Counted from the stretch's first letter, positions 7,298-17,449 are shown. The stretch is DNA of 64,000 bases from Paenibacillus gallinarum (GCF_014836635.1 NZ_JACSQL010000001.1:496001-560000); one strand, 5' to 3'. A program made the numbers and translations. The notes: generated from the letters alone by a model not told the origin.

Positions 7298-8059
7298 TTA
7301 TTTTTTGAATTCATCATCAGCAAGCAATTTTTCAGCAATAAGAAAGTCATTTGGAGCTAGCATGCTTTGTTGTAAGACATTCTCATAGGTTGATAAAGCT
7401 TCCTTGCCAGCGGGTGTTAATCTATAGCTGCCTCGCTTAATACGCTCAAACCATCCATAATAGTTGTTTTGAAGAATGGAAGCAGCTGTACTGATCCCTG
7501 TAGCTCTTGCGAGTTGTGCGGGAGAAGCAAAGGGCAGACGCTCCAGGGCGGAGGCTACTTTTAGAGCTCTTTCGCGGTAAGCAGTGACCAATTTTGTTTT
7601 GTGACTGCCGCCAAGGTTATAATCGCCGCTGCGACCCTCAAACTCACTGAGCAGTTTTTGTTTGCGTATGGATTTTTTTGATTTTAGTTGCCATTGTGGT
7701 TGACATAAGATATCTACAAGTGCAGGTTTTGTCTTATAAATAGTTACGGTAATCAGTCCAAGTCCAAGCTTTTGACAAAGCTCTGTAATTTCACTAAATC
7801 GCTGGTTCACAGCTCCGCGCTTAGCACGGTTGCGTTCAACAGCGAGGTAGACATTGCTACTTATTTTTAATCGCTGCATCCCCTGAAGGAGCAGGGATAA
7901 ATTGAAGGTTTTTTTAATCTCCACAATCAGCGGATCAGCCGATCCTTCTTTGACTCCAACAAGATCACAATACCGGATCTCGGATTTAATATGATACCCT
8001 TGCTTTTCAAAAAAGGATTTAACGGGTTCATATAATTCGGTTTCGTACCCCACAGCCAT
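7298..8059 (-). CDS. DUF2161 family protein, putative PD-(D/E)XK-type nuclease fold
   Basis: About 253 residues. The N-terminal half has YETELYEPVKSFFEKQGY, CDLVGVKEG and PLIVEIKKTFNLSLLLQG. These resemble the E-x(n)-D-x(n)-ExK layout of restriction-type nuclease folds. The C-terminal third (VASALERLPFASPAQLARAT onward) looks like a winged-helix domain. The frame stays open to 8134, but I place the start at the ATG at 8059 because MAVGYETELYEPV matches how I recall family members beginning. The AAAGGAG there is 12 bases away, which is long. Function not established; a DNA-related role is inference. Confidence 0.7.
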   Translation of the reverse strand: MAVGYETELYEPVKSFFEKQGYHIKSEIRYCDLVGVKEGSADPLIVEIKKTFNLSLLLQGMQRLKISSNVYLAVERNRAKRGAVNQRFSEITELCQKLGLGLITVTIYKTKPALVDILCQPQWQLKSKKSIRKQKLLSEFEGRSGDYNLGGSHKTKLVTAYRERALKVASALERLPFASPAQLARATGISTAASILQNNYYGWFERIKRGSYRLTPAGKEALSTYENVLQQSMLAPNDFLIAEKLLADDEFKK

Positions 8060-8444
8060 CCCTTTATCAAACTCCTTTATGAATTTACCGCTTCTAATAG
8101 CGCTTGTTTTCTCATATACGTACAAGTATAACATTGCTCTTCTTTTTTCACCCTAACATACCTTGCGCTAGGATTCCAAAACATTTTTCTTTACCGGTTT
8201 ATCTCATTTTTCGTCTCAAAAAGAGAGACCTGTCACAAAAAAAGAGGCAACTTATCCGAATTAACGCATAGGTATGTAATACACTTTTTTTAGATCAAAG
8301 TGTCGGACTTCTCTCATAAAGTGATCGAGGACTGAGGCAGAGGAGCTTAGACAGTTAGGAAAAAGATGGGTTAGCAGTTCATGGAATGGACCTATTCGGA
8401 GTGGATGCTGAATCACTATGGAGCCATGGGAGGTACGAAAGAGC
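8060..8444 (+). other. Gap upstream of prkA with no gene
   Basis: Divergent intergenic space between the DUF2161 gene and prkA. I saw no convincing sigma-A or sigma-E promoter and no supported ORF. A short minus-strand frame over the prkA start has no ribosome site. Confidence 0.5.
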
Positions 8445-10340
8445 ATGAATATTTTTGAACGCGTAGCTGAATTTCGAGCGGAAACCGATCGATTGTCATG
8501 GACGGGGACATTTAAAGACTATATTCAGATTTTGCAAAAGGATCCTACGCCTGCAATGACTGCTCATGCCAGAGTGTATGAAATGATCAAATCGTATGGT
8601 GTGGAAGAAAAAAATGGTCATAAACGCTATAAGTTTTTTGAACAACAAATTTTTGGACTAGACCGCAGTGTAGAAAGATTAGTTGAGGAGTATTTTCACT
8701 CCGCTGCGAGAAGACTGGATGTCCGAAAACGGATTTTGCTCTTAATGGGTCCGGTCAGCGGCGGGAAGTCCACGCTCGTCACGTTGTTAAAACGCGGATT
8801 GGAGCAATTCTCACGGACAGATAAAGGAGCGGTTTACGCAATAGAGGGCTGCCCTATGCATGAAGATCCGCTGCATTTGATTCCCCTTGAACTAAGGCCC
8901 GAAGTAGAGAAGGAGCTTGGAGTACGAATCGAAGGGAACCTATGCCCTTCTTGCCAGATGCGCCTTCGTACGGAATACGATGGAGATATTGAAGAAGTCC
9001 GAGTAGAACGCGTCTTTATATCAGAGGATAGCCGTGTTGGAATTGGAACCTTCAGCCCTTCAGATCCGAAGTCGCAGGATATTGCTGATCTCACCGGCAG
9101 CATTGATTTTTCGACCATTACAGAATATGGTTCTGAATCAGATCCGCGGGCCTATCGGTTTGATGGAGAACTGAACAAAGCGAATCGCGGACTAATGGAG
9201 TTTCAGGAAATGCTGAAATGTGATGAAAAGTTTTTGTGGAACTTGCTATCACTTACCCAAGAGGGGAACTTTAAGGCGGGACGTTTTGCACTCATAAGTG
9301 CAGATGAGCTTATCGTTGCTCACACCAACGAATCAGAGTACAAATCTTTTATATCGAATAAAAAGAATGAAGCATTACAATCCCGGATGATTGTTATGCC
9401 GGTTCCGTATAACTTAAAAGTTTCGGAAGAGGAAAAAATTTATAAAAAGCTGATTGAGCAAAGTGACATGCGCCATGTGCATATTGCCCCGCATGCCCTT
9501 AAGACAGCTGCCATTTTCTCCATACTTACTCGTTTAAAAGAATCAAAAAAACAAGGAATGGATCTTGTTAAAAAAATGCGGATGTACGATGGTCAAGAAG
9601 TGGAAGGATATAAAGAAGCAGATTTAAAGGAAATGCAAAACGAGTACCTTGAAGAAGGAATGACAGGAATTGATCCTCGTTATGTCATTAACCGAATCTC
9701 CAGTGCACTTATTAAACAGAATCTAGAGTGCATTAATGCGCTTGATATCCTCAGAGCCATTAAGGATGGTCTGGATCAACATGCTTCTATTACGAAGGAA
9801 GAGCGTGAGAAGTACCTCAACTTCATCTCAGTTGCCCGTAAAGAATATGATGAACTGGCGAAAAAAGAAGTGCAAAAAGCATTTGTCTATTCTTTTGAAG
9901 AGTCCGCGAAGACTTTGTTTGAAAATTATCTTGATAACATAGAAGCATTCTGCAATTGGTCGAAAATTCGTGATCCTTTGACGGATGAAACGGTGGATCC
10001 AGATGAGCGCCTTATGCGCTCTATAGAAGAACAAATTGGGGTATCTGAGAATGCAAAAAAAGCATTCCGCGAAGAAATACTAATTCGGATCTCAGCATAC
10101 TCGCGTAAAGAGAAGAAGTTTGATTATAACAGTCATGATCGCTTAAGAGAGGCCATCGAGAAGAAATTGTTTGCAGATCTTAAGGATATCGTGAAGATTA
10201 CGACATCGACGAAGACACCAGATGCGATTCAATTAAAGCGGATTAACGAAGTCAGCTCTAGACTTATTGATGGGCACGGATACTGCCCTGTATGCGCGAA
10301 TGAACTTTTGCGTTATGTCGGCAGCTTGTTAAATCGTTAA
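8445..10340 (+). CDS. prkA: Serine protein kinase PrkA
   Basis: 631 residues. It has an AAA-like N-terminal domain with Walker A GPVSGGKST (about 102-110) and a C-terminal kinase-related region. A cysteine pair, CPSCQ, occurs in the middle and another, CPVC, near the C terminus. PrkA is a sporulation-associated ATPase/kinase in Bacillus, usually encoded with yhbH and spoVR. A longer frame starts at 8418, but MNIFERVAEFRAETDRLSW fits the family N terminus and GGGAGG lies 11 bases before this ATG. Here the yhbH-spoVR partners lie about 4 kb downstream on the other strand. Confidence 0.95.
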   Translation: MNIFERVAEFRAETDRLSWTGTFKDYIQILQKDPTPAMTAHARVYEMIKSYGVEEKNGHKRYKFFEQQIFGLDRSVERLVEEYFHSAARRLDVRKRILLLMGPVSGGKSTLVTLLKRGLEQFSRTDKGAVYAIEGCPMHEDPLHLIPLELRPEVEKELGVRIEGNLCPSCQMRLRTEYDGDIEEVRVERVFISEDSRVGIGTFSPSDPKSQDIADLTGSIDFSTITEYGSESDPRAYRFDGELNKANRGLMEFQEMLKCDEKFLWNLLSLTQEGNFKAGRFALISADELIVAHTNESEYKSFISNKKNEALQSRMIVMPVPYNLKVSEEEKIYKKLIEQSDMRHVHIAPHALKTAAIFSILTRLKESKKQGMDLVKKMRMYDGQEVEGYKEADLKEMQNEYLEEGMTGIDPRYVINRISSALIKQNLECINALDILRAIKDGLDQHASITKEEREKYLNFISVARKEYDELAKKEVQKAFVYSFEESAKTLFENYLDNIEAFCNWSKIRDPLTDETVDPDERLMRSIEEQIGVSENAKKAFREEILIRISAYSRKEKKFDYNSHDRLREAIEKKLFADLKDIVKITTSTKTPDAIQLKRINEVSSRLIDGHGYCPVCANELLRYVGSLLNR

Positions 10341-10424
10341 TTCTTAATACTAAAGTAACTGTAAACGTTGCTCGACTGTAGTACATGTTTTTCCCATCCA
10401 TCCACTTTGATTTAGATGAATATC

Positions 10425-10472
10425 AGCGTTAACTTTAGGCACTTGACATCCGCCGGGTTAACGCTTTTATTA
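10425..10472 (+). terminator. Inverted repeat after prkA, possible terminator or operator
   Basis: AGCGTTAAC (10425-10433) is perfectly mirrored by GTTAACGCT (10457-10465) and followed by TTTATTAT. The 23-base loop contains a TTGACA hexamer. It could end the prkA transcript or act as an operator for the downstream globin-sensor gene. Confidence 0.4.
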
Positions 10473-10600
10473 TGAAAATAAGGAAAATATTTCATGAAAT
10501 AGGACCTTAGATCTATGTTTATCTAGTGAGTTCGTTCTATAATGATCAAGTACGAAGAGAAATCCGCACTAAAATTCAGTGAAGAAAGAGGGATCAGCTG

Positions 10601-11614
10601 GTGATGATCGATGTTTCACAAGAAAGAAAATTACAGCTTGATTTTATAGGTCTAACAAATACGGAGCTAGAGCTCCTCAAAAGTCATCGCCCTATTTTTG
10701 AACAAATTGTTGAACAAGTTGTTGATCGTTTATATGAACGAATCGGTCAGATTGAAAGTCTTAGAACCATAATTGAGAAACACTCTACTATAGATCGACT
10801 CAAAGAAACACAACGCTGGTATTTTTTATCTTTAGCAGACGGGGTCATTAATGAATCTTTTATAGAGAACAGAATTAAAATAGGTTTAGTGCATTCCCGC
10901 ATAGGATTAAATACTGATTTTTACCTAGGAACATATATGCTTTATCTAGATTTAGCCACCCAGCACATGCAGGCAGCTCTTCCAGATCATTGGTATCCTG
11001 TGATTCATGCGCTAACCAAGATGTTTAATTTAGATTCTCAGCTTGTATTAGAGGCCTATGAAACAAAAGAAAAAGATAAGATTAATGAGATTGTACAAGA
11101 ACAGGAACTCATGTTAAAAGCAATTACAGAGGTCTCCCAAAAGCTTACAGGAATGATCGATGAACTACATAGAAACACACAAATAATTTCCAAGACGGCT
11201 GGAGAGACAGCGGCATCGCAAGATTTGGCTCATGGATTAATTAATGAACTGAATCAGGAAGTGCAGCATATACAGAAGATGGGCACGCTCATTCGAGATA
11301 TATCAGACCAAAGTCATCTTCTTGGACTGAATGCGGCGATAGAAGCAGCTCATGCTGGAGAGAGCGGAAGAGGTTTTGAAATTGTGGCGGGCGAAATCCG
11401 TAAACTTGCAACCGGGTCTAAGAAAGCAATGGACCAAATCCAAGGTGTAGTCGATAGTATTATGACAAAGCTGGCACAAGTGAGTAAAGAATCAGATAAT
11501 ACAACCGGTAATACGGAAAGACAAGTTCACAGTTCTGAAGAATTAATGGCTTTTGTTTCTATGATGGAAGGTGTCTCTAAAGACTTGAAAGAGTTGCAGA
11601 AAAAACATGTGTAG
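10601..11614 (+). CDS. Globin-coupled (HemAT-type) oxygen sensor with methyl-accepting signalling domain
   Basis: 337 residues with no membrane segment, so cytosolic. The N-terminal sensor globin (about 10-165) has the proximal haem histidine in [10 protein letters not shown] (H98). It is followed by a methyl-accepting signalling hairpin with the CheA/CheW-contacting tip, [19 protein letters not shown]. HemAT senses O2 and drives aerotaxis. At 337 residues it is clearly shorter than B. subtilis HemAT (about 430), with less of the methyl-accepting helices. The start is GTG at 10601 after AAAGAGGGA; the ATG at 10604 is equally possible. A TATAAT at 10538-10543 lacks a clear -35. Confidence 0.88.
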   Translation: MMIDVSQERKLQLDFIGLTNTELELLKSHRPIFEQIVEQVVDRLYERIGQIESLRTIIEKHSTIDRLKETQRWYFLSLADGVINESFIENRIKIGLVHSRIGLNTDFYLGTYMLYLDLATQHMQAALPDHWYPVIHALTKMFNLDSQLVLEAYETKEKDKINEIVQEQELMLKAITEVSQKLTGMIDELHRNTQIISKTAGETAASQDLAHGLINELNQEVQHIQKMGTLIRDISDQSHLLGLNAAIEAAHAGESGRGFEIVAGEIRKLATGSKKAMDQIQGVVDSIMTKLAQVSKESDNTTGNTERQVHSSEELMAFVSMMEGVSKDLKELQKKHV

Positions 11615-11634
11615 GAAGAATAATGGAAAGCGCA

Positions 11635-11648
11635 TTCATTTGATCTAT
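11635..11648 (+). promoter_or_regulatory. cre-like operator upstream of the LacI-family gene
   Basis: GGAAAGCGCATTCA fits the LacI/CcpA-type operator TGNAARCGNWWWCA at 13 of 14 positions. TATAAT at 11679-11684 could be the -10 of the gene. Either CcpA or the gene's own product could bind. Confidence 0.4.
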
Positions 11649-11749
11649 GAGGTTTACTAGTTTTCCGTTATAATGGTGATTATGTGGGCCTATATACTAC
11701 CCAGCTTATAATGTAACGGATAGACTATGATTGATATAGAGGTGATCAA

Positions 11750-12760
11750 ATGGCATCAATACATGATGTGGCTAAGGAAGCTGGGGTCTCAGTTGCTACC
11801 GTTTCTAAGGTGCTGAATGATTATCCAGATGTAAGTGACAAAACTCGTAAAAAAGTGAATATGGTAATTGAACAGTTACACTATCAACCTAATGTTGTTG
11901 CCCGGGGACTTGTAAAAAAAAGATCCTGGACCGTGGGCGTTCTCCTGACCGTCCCGTTTACCAATCCATTTGTAGCGGAACTGCTGGAAGGAATCAAAAC
12001 AGCACTTGAAAACAGCGGATATGATTTGGTTCGGCTATCAACCCGTTTTGACGATCCCAATTATTCTTTCATCAAACACTGTCGCAGCCGGAACGTGGAA
12101 GGAGTCGTCGTGTTTGGTGTAGAGCGTGAGAACCCGAGTATAGATGAATTGATACACTCGGACATACCTACCATGTTTGTGGATACGGATATTGTAGGTA
12201 AACGTGCGGGTTACATTACAACGGATAATCAGAATGCGATCCAGATGAGTGTAAAACATTTATACGAACTGGGTCATCATAAGATTGCTTACATTTCAGG
12301 CACCCTTGGACCGTCCATTGCGAACATGCGGCTTGAAGGTTACAGACAAGGACTGAAAAACTGTAATTTGCCTTATTTGACATCGTATCTTGAAGTTTGC
12401 GATTATTCATTTGACGAAGGGGCCGCAGCGATGCGACGCCTGCTTCAGTTGAAAGAACCTCCTACAGGTGTTGTCTGTACATCAGACCTGGCTGCTTTTG
12501 GCGCGATTTATGAAATAGAAAGACATGGACTTCGTGTCCCAGAGGATGTTTCAGTCGTTGGTTTTGATAACACCTATCATGCCCAAGTGTTTAAACCAAA
12601 TTTAACGACAATTAACCAAAATATTTTTTCTATTGGAATCAAATCTATTGAGTGCCTAATTGCCTTAATTGAGAATCCGGATTTTTCACCTCCTGTCATT
12701 ACGGAGCCGTCCGAATTAATTGTCAGACAGACGACAGCAAGCCCAAGTGTTTCGATATAA
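11750..12760 (+). CDS. LacI/GalR-family transcriptional regulator
   Basis: 336 residues. The N-terminal helix-turn-helix ASIHDVAKEAGVSVATVSKV is followed by the hinge NVVARGLVKKRSWTVGVLL and a periplasmic-binding-protein-like effector domain to the C terminus (VGFDNTYHAQVFKPNLTTI). Such regulators usually bind a sugar. No sugar transport or catabolism gene lies next to it, so the regulon is unknown. It resembles CcpA in length and N terminus but lacks enough evidence to be called CcpA. GAGGTGATCAA precedes the ATG. Confidence 0.92.
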   Translation: MASIHDVAKEAGVSVATVSKVLNDYPDVSDKTRKKVNMVIEQLHYQPNVVARGLVKKRSWTVGVLLTVPFTNPFVAELLEGIKTALENSGYDLVRLSTRFDDPNYSFIKHCRSRNVEGVVVFGVERENPSIDELIHSDIPTMFVDTDIVGKRAGYITTDNQNAIQMSVKHLYELGHHKIAYISGTLGPSIANMRLEGYRQGLKNCNLPYLTSYLEVCDYSFDEGAAAMRRLLQLKEPPTGVVCTSDLAAFGAIYEIERHGLRVPEDVSVVGFDNTYHAQVFKPNLTTINQNIFSIGIKSIECLIALIENPDFSPPVITEPSELIVRQTTASPSVSI

Positions 12761-12768
12761 TGTTTTTT

Positions 12769-12839
12769 AAAGCATCTCCAGAAGGTAGCCTTTTGACCAG
12801 AATGGTCGGAAATGGCTGCTTATTCTAGAGATGCTTTTT
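12769..12839 (+). terminator. Branched terminator of the LacI-family gene
   Basis: AAAGCATCTC (12769-12778) pairs with GAGATGCTTT (12828-12837), ending in TTTTTC. Inner helices include GACC/GGTC around AGAAT. Confidence 0.8.
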
Positions 12840-12887
12840 CCGTTAGGGGAGGTTTAATTCCACCTGAAACACTTATTTTTAAGAAAT

Positions 12888-12916
12888 TTGATCAAATTTT
12901 CCTGAATGTCTATCAT
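12888..12916 (+). promoter_or_regulatory. Candidate sigma-A promoter of the exported protein gene
   Basis: TTGATC (12888-12893) and TATCAT (12911-12916), 17-base spacer. A second -10-like TATAAT lies at 12934. Confidence 0.4.
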
Positions 12917-13017
12917 GACGGGTATTCGCACTATATAATGGTAAAGGTAAAGTGAAGATAAGATGAATGTTTAACAATCAATTACTTATGGCTATGAATA
13001 TAAAGGAGTACAATTCA

Positions 13018-13713
13018 TTGAATAAATTATTAAAATCACTTATGTTGCTGACTGCGATTATGCTGATCGGCAGTGTTGTTGTTTATGCAGAATTCAAGGG
13101 ATCATCCCATTTAAATAGAGAATTATTGGAAGAAAATATAGATGACAAGCAAGAATCGGAGCAAGTGGATCAGCAGAAGGAAGCTGCACTACAAGCCATC
13201 GCAGAAGTGACGAATACGGAAAATCGTTTGTATACAGTACAAGAATCAGCAGGGTTTTATGAAGGGTTTAAACTCCATTGGGAAGGCAAAACCGCTGAAT
13301 TTAAATGGAAAAGCATTGCATCGCCTGCTGCGCCGGCTGAATTATTATCAGGTGATGTAACGGGTGATGGGACAAAAGATGCCATCATTACATTGCCAGC
13401 AGGATACGGAACAGGCGTATATTTGGAGGATATTCATGTCGTAGATGGAAAAACGCTGCGGGAAGAGCTGATAGAGGATGCAGCAAATGCTGCAAAAAAA
13501 TGGGCTGTTTCGAGTACGGAGGTAACCAATCAGGAAGAGCTTCTGCTAAATCACATTGACTACCAGATGAACGAGAATGAGCAGCTTACCGCTTTGATTG
13601 GGGTAGCGATATCCCCATTAGAATATATTGGAGAGCTAGCTATGACTTACGTATATAACACTGAAAAAGAAATGTTGATGATAGACTCCATTTCATATAC
13701 TGCTTTCGAATAA
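13018..13713 (+). CDS. Exported protein of unknown function with an Asp/Gly repeat motif
   Basis: 231 residues. The signal peptide is the first ~25 residues (KSLMLLTAIMLIGSVVVYA), with cleavage likely after VYA; there is no lipobox cysteine. A charged linker (about 30-50) precedes the body, which contains SGDVTGDGTKDAIITLPAGY, similar to FG-GAP/VCBS-type calcium loops. The frame extends back to 12967. The TTG at 13018 lies 9 bases after AAAGGAG and gives a proper signal peptide, so I prefer it. No family is recognised, and no neighbour suggests a role. Confidence 0.7.
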   Translation: MNKLLKSLMLLTAIMLIGSVVVYAEFKGSSHLNRELLEENIDDKQESEQVDQQKEAALQAIAEVTNTENRLYTVQESAGFYEGFKLHWEGKTAEFKWKSIASPAAPAELLSGDVTGDGTKDAIITLPAGYGTGVYLEDIHVVDGKTLREELIEDAANAAKKWAVSSTEVTNQEELLLNHIDYQMNENEQLTALIGVAISPLEYIGELAMTYVYNTEKEMLMIDSISYTAFE

Positions 13714-13744
13714 AAAAAGCCCGAAGAAGATGATCTCCTTCGGG
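13712..13744 (-). terminator. Minus-strand terminator of the SEC-C protein gene
   Basis: CCCGAAG/CTTCGGG stem (13720-13726 with 13738-13744). The run of seven A on the plus strand becomes the T tract on the minus strand, overlapping the stop of the preceding plus-strand gene. Confidence 0.75.
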
Positions 13745-13781
13745 AATCTGCCCATATGTCTAAAAGATTACAAATATAAAA

Positions 13782-14336
13782 TTAAACGGTTTGCAGTGCA
13801 AAAGACTCTTTATCAGAGAACTCGGAAAGTTGATTTACACATTTGGAGAGCGTGCTGGCCGAAACATCATGTTTTGCAGCCAGTTCTGAATGACTCACCG
13901 TTTTACCAAGCTTTGTTGCAGTCAAGTATTCTAGAGCTCCTGCGTAACCGCCTGGCTTACGATAGCGAGGGGCTTCGCTTTGACTGTAGTCGCTCCATAG
14001 CTGTACCAGTTGCGATTGTTGTTCATAAGACAACGAGTATTCTTTTGCAAGTTCAGGAATAACGGAAGCTGCTAACTCGCGGTGCGTATCGCTTTCCCAA
14101 GTGAATTCAGCTAGGTCGAGTGCTTTGTCTGTAGTTGAGGCAGTTGAAGCTTCAACGGATTGTGCTGTTGGTGCTGGAGCTGATGTGGAAACAGCTCGTC
14201 TGGAACCTGTAATCACTTCAACAGAAGTCGCTACTCGTACATTACGTTGTTGTTCTCTGTCTTTCTCGAGGCAACATTTCTTATATTTTTTTCCACTGCC
14301 GCAGTGGCACGGTTCGTTTCTACCGATGTTGGACAA
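13782..14336 (-). CDS. SEC-C motif protein with C-terminal DNA-binding-like segment
   Basis: 184 residues. The N-terminal zinc-binding SEC-C motif is IGRNEPCHCGSGKKYKKCC, as found at the end of SecA and in many small proteins. A Ser/Thr/Ala/Pro-rich linker follows (about 40-75), then an alpha-helical region with HSELAAKHDVSASTLSKCVN, which resembles a helix-turn-helix. The C terminus may therefore bind nucleic acid; this is inference. It is transcribed towards the exported-protein gene. A GGAGCG precedes the ATG. Confidence 0.75.
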   Translation of the reverse strand: MSNIGRNEPCHCGSGKKYKKCCLEKDREQQRNVRVATSVEVITGSRRAVSTSAPAPTAQSVEASTASTTDKALDLAEFTWESDTHRELAASVIPELAKEYSLSYEQQSQLVQLWSDYSQSEAPRYRKPGGYAGALEYLTATKLGKTVSHSELAAKHDVSASTLSKCVNQLSEFSDKESFALQTV

Positions 14337-14491
14337 TTTGGTTCGCTCCTTTATTCAATTGCAGATAATTCTAATGATGAGTGCTTATGTTCATAATAAG
14401 CGCTGACAAAAGTAGATTATAACATATTTATCAGCTTTGTATGTATACGGGCATTAGATGACCAGTACTTCTATTATTCAATTTACCCCAT

Positions 14492-14536
14492 GAAAAAGCC
14501 TGTTTCAACCCAAATTTGAGTTAAAACAGGCTTTTA
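14492..14536 (-). terminator. Terminator of the yhbH-spoVR transcript
   Basis: AAGCCTGTTT (14496-14505) pairs with AAACAGGCTT (14524-14533), with inner CAACCC/GAGTT pairing. The minus-strand copy ends in TTTTT. Confidence 0.8.
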
Positions 14537-14585
14537 ACTGGGAAAAGTGCGAAGTGAGTCAATTTCACAGAATTATAAAAAGGAT

Positions 14586-16034
14586 TCAAGTCATTAATTT
14601 TCTGTTCATTTTTTTGCCGTCAAACGTAAACAAAACAGGTTTATCATCAATTATTGTCTCAAGGTGAACGGCGCGGCCCCATAACTTAAATACGTAAGGA
14701 AGCGTACGCTCCATATATTTTAGATCAAGCTCAATGCCTTCGTACTGGTGTTTTAAGACGATTTCACCCGTGCGAAGATAATCAGCATCTTTGACAACGA
14801 GATAGGGAGATCCGCCGTTAACCCGGGCAAAGATGAGCTGATCCCGAATATTTTCCCAAGACTTATCGGTGATTTTCCAATCCGGTCCTTTTTTCTCGAA
14901 CACATATAGATCAAGATCCTCAACCAGCTGCTTCGTCATATAGTTACGAATAAATGAGGTGTCGGAATCATATTCACGAACTTCAAATATTTTGGCACGG
15001 CCTCCGCCGGGAGTGCGTCCGAGTCGTTCTTGTTCATGTGCCGTTGGATGATCCCATCTTTTTTCAATGTCTTCGAAGATTTTAAGACCGAGATAATAAG
15101 GGTTCAGGCTTTGCTTAGACGGCTGTACAACAGAGGCATTGAGCATCGCATACTCTACAGCTTCATCACTCGTAAGATCCAGTTCACGGATGATGCGTTG
15201 ATGCCAATACGAAGCCCAACCTTCGTTCATAATCTTGGTCTCCATTTGAGGCCAGAAGTACAGCATCTCTTCACGAAGCATGCTCATAATGTCCCTTTGC
15301 CAATCAGATAATACCTCAGAAAACTCCTGTACGAACCACATCACATCTTTTTCCGGTTCAGGCGGGAAACGAAATACTTGATGTGTACTTGGATCAGGGC
15401 CTTCAGGGGCTTTGACTCCAATATCCCAAAGATCATCATAACGACCGGGAGGACGAACGTCCGGGTTTGGATTTTTTTGCTCTTTTATCTTCAGTTCCAT
15501 ATAGCGCTGTTTATCGAGATGCTGAGGTTTAATCAGCTGCGGATCGACATGTTCTTGAATAGCGAGGACAGCATCGATAAAAGACTCGACGGCTTCTGTA
15601 CCGTATTCAAGTTCATACTGTTTAATCCGGTCTGCCGTTGCTGCCATACTTTCGACCATATTTCGGTTAGACATCGAGAAACGGGCGTTATTTTTGAAGA
15701 AATCACAGTGAGCAAGGACATGGGCTACAATGAGTTTATTCTGAATAAGAGAGTTGCCGTCAAGCAAGAAGGCATAACATGGATCAGAGTTAATAACCAA
15801 TTCGTAAATTTTGCTGAGTCCAAAATCATATTGCATCTTCATTTTCTGAAAGGTTTTCCCAAAGCTCCAGTGACTGAATCTAGTCGGCATGCCATACGCA
15901 CCAAAAGTGTAAATAATATCAGAAGGACAGATTTCATATCGCATTGGATAATAGTCGAGTCCGAAACCATTTGCGATCTCCATAATCTCGTCTATGGCAT
16001 ATTCGAGATCTTTTAATTCACTTGAACTACTCAT
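14586..16034 (-). CDS. spoVR: SpoVR family protein
   Basis: 482 residues, full length for SpoVR, which is involved in spore cortex formation in B. subtilis. Typical stretches are [19 protein letters not shown] in the middle and [19 protein letters not shown]. The ATG overlaps the yhbH stop (ATGA), so the pair is translationally coupled. In many bacteria spoVR homologues (ycgB) are co-encoded with prkA (yeaG) and yhbH (yeaH). Here prkA is about 4 kb away in the opposite orientation. Confidence 0.95.
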   Translation of the reverse strand: MSSSSELKDLEYAIDEIMEIANGFGLDYYPMRYEICPSDIIYTFGAYGMPTRFSHWSFGKTFQKMKMQYDFGLSKIYELVINSDPCYAFLLDGNSLIQNKLIVAHVLAHCDFFKNNARFSMSNRNMVESMAATADRIKQYELEYGTEAVESFIDAVLAIQEHVDPQLIKPQHLDKQRYMELKIKEQKNPNPDVRPPGRYDDLWDIGVKAPEGPDPSTHQVFRFPPEPEKDVMWFVQEFSEVLSDWQRDIMSMLREEMLYFWPQMETKIMNEGWASYWHQRIIRELDLTSDEAVEYAMLNASVVQPSKQSLNPYYLGLKIFEDIEKRWDHPTAHEQERLGRTPGGGRAKIFEVREYDSDTSFIRNYMTKQLVEDLDLYVFEKKGPDWKITDKSWENIRDQLIFARVNGGSPYLVVKDADYLRTGEIVLKHQYEGIELDLKYMERTLPYVFKLWGRAVHLETIIDDKPVLFTFDGKKMNRKLMT

Positions 16035-17197
16035 GAAACGCTGCCTCCTTCTTTGTTATGAAAAAAGGTGCGCAGGGCCTTGTATACTTCGCCCTTTTCT
16101 TTGATGACGTAGTACATGAACTGATCCATCTTAATATTGCGATAGGCAGACATCAGTGTACTGCTTCGGTTATACTGATTCACCTCACCATAACCAAACA
16201 TATTGCTCCGCTTGAGCAATTCGCCAATTAATTTAACACAGCGTTCATTGTCACTGGTTAGGTTATCGCCGTCCGAAAAGTGGAACGGATAAATATTGTA
16301 ACTCGAGGGCGGGTACCGCTGATCTATAATTTCAAGCGCTTTAATATAGGCAGAAGAACAGATCGTACCGCCGCTTTCCCCACGGGTGAAAAATTCTTCT
16401 TCGCTCACTTCTTTTGCTTCGGTATGATGAGCGAGGAAGACGATCTCTACTTTTTCATATTGTTTACGTAAGAATCGGGTCATCCAGAAAAAGAAGCTTC
16501 TTGCACAATATTTTTCAAAAGAGCCCATGGACCCGGATGTATCCATCATGGCAATAATGACGGCATTGGAGTGCGGAATGACGGTATCATCCCATGTTTT
16601 ATAGCGGAGGTCATCAGGGCTGATATGATGGATTCCTGGGTTCCCGGTGGTTGCATTCCTGCGTAAATTTTCTAAGATGGTCCGCTTCTTGTCGATATTG
16701 GATTGCATCCCTTTTTTACGGATATCGTTAAATTTAATACTTTGTGTCTCAATTTCTTCTTTGTCTTTTTGTTTGAGGTGGGGTAAGGAGAGCTCGGAAA
16801 ACAGCATGTTTTCAAGGTCTTCCATATTGATCTCTGCTTCTACAATGTCTTGACCTGGCTGATCGCCTGCTTTTTCACCTTTACCTGGTTTTTGACTCGC
16901 AGGATCACGTCCAATGACATCGCCGACCTGACTATCTCCATCTCCTTGGCCGACATGCTTTTGTTTTTGATAATTATAGACAAAGCGATATTCATCTAGG
17001 CTTCGAATCGGAACTTTAATGATCTGCTTACCATCGGACATGATGATATTTTCTTCTGTAATAAGGTCGGGCAGGTTCTGCTTAATGATTTCCTTCACCT
17101 TCTGCTGATGGCGTTGCTGATCTTGGTAACCTTTACGGTGAAGAGACCAATCCTCTTTCGAAACGACAAATGAGTAAGGCTGGCGAGAATCCGGCAT
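16031..17197 (-). CDS. yhbH: Sporulation protein YhbH (DUF444, VWA-domain)
   Basis: 388 residues. The N-terminal half is charged and low in complexity ([14 protein letters not shown]). The C-terminal half carries a von Willebrand A fold with a MIDAS-like [14 protein letters not shown] (about residue 215). A frame extends to a GTG at 17206, but that codon overlaps the ribosome site; the ATG at 17197 sits 8 bases after GGGGAGG. It is the first gene of the yhbH-spoVR unit. A weak sigma-E-like pair, ACATATC then TATACTTA, lies in the divergent gap, but I give it low weight. Confidence 0.94.
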   Translation of the reverse strand: MPDSRQPYSFVVSKEDWSLHRKGYQDQQRHQQKVKEIIKQNLPDLITEENIIMSDGKQIIKVPIRSLDEYRFVYNYQKQKHVGQGDGDSQVGDVIGRDPASQKPGKGEKAGDQPGQDIVEAEINMEDLENMLFSELSLPHLKQKDKEEIETQSIKFNDIRKKGMQSNIDKKRTILENLRRNATTGNPGIHHISPDDLRYKTWDDTVIPHSNAVIIAMMDTSGSMGSFEKYCARSFFFWMTRFLRKQYEKVEIVFLAHHTEAKEVSEEEFFTRGESGGTICSSAYIKALEIIDQRYPPSSYNIYPFHFSDGDNLTSDNERCVKLIGELLKRSNMFGYGEVNQYNRSSTLMSAYRNIKMDQFMYYVIKEKGEVYKALRTFFHNKEGGSVS

Positions 17198-17449
17198 TTT
17201 AGGCACCTCCCCTGTAAATTGTGCGGCACAGTTTGACCTGCTGTAAATTAAGTATATTCACGGGCAGGGATGATATGTGATGACATCGATATAAAATAGA
17301 GAAGTGGAATATTTTTCTTCCTATTATTGTCGTTAACTTACAGAAAATGATTCGCTTTTGCTGCGGTTCAGTGTATGATGGTTTAAAAGAGAAGAAGATA
17401 GGACCATCGTTTTCGTGCATGGTCAAAAGTGCAGGAGGGAATATAGCGC

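Noticed and set aside
8261..8446. 61-codon minus-strand frame over the prkA start
   Set aside because: No ribosome site and it overlaps the real start of prkA.
13730..14062. 110-codon plus-strand frame opposite the SEC-C gene
   Set aside because: Antisense to a gene with a clear SEC-C motif; no start signal.
15378..16016. 212-codon frame antisense to spoVR
   Set aside because: Shadow of spoVR; composition and lack of a start signal do not support a gene.
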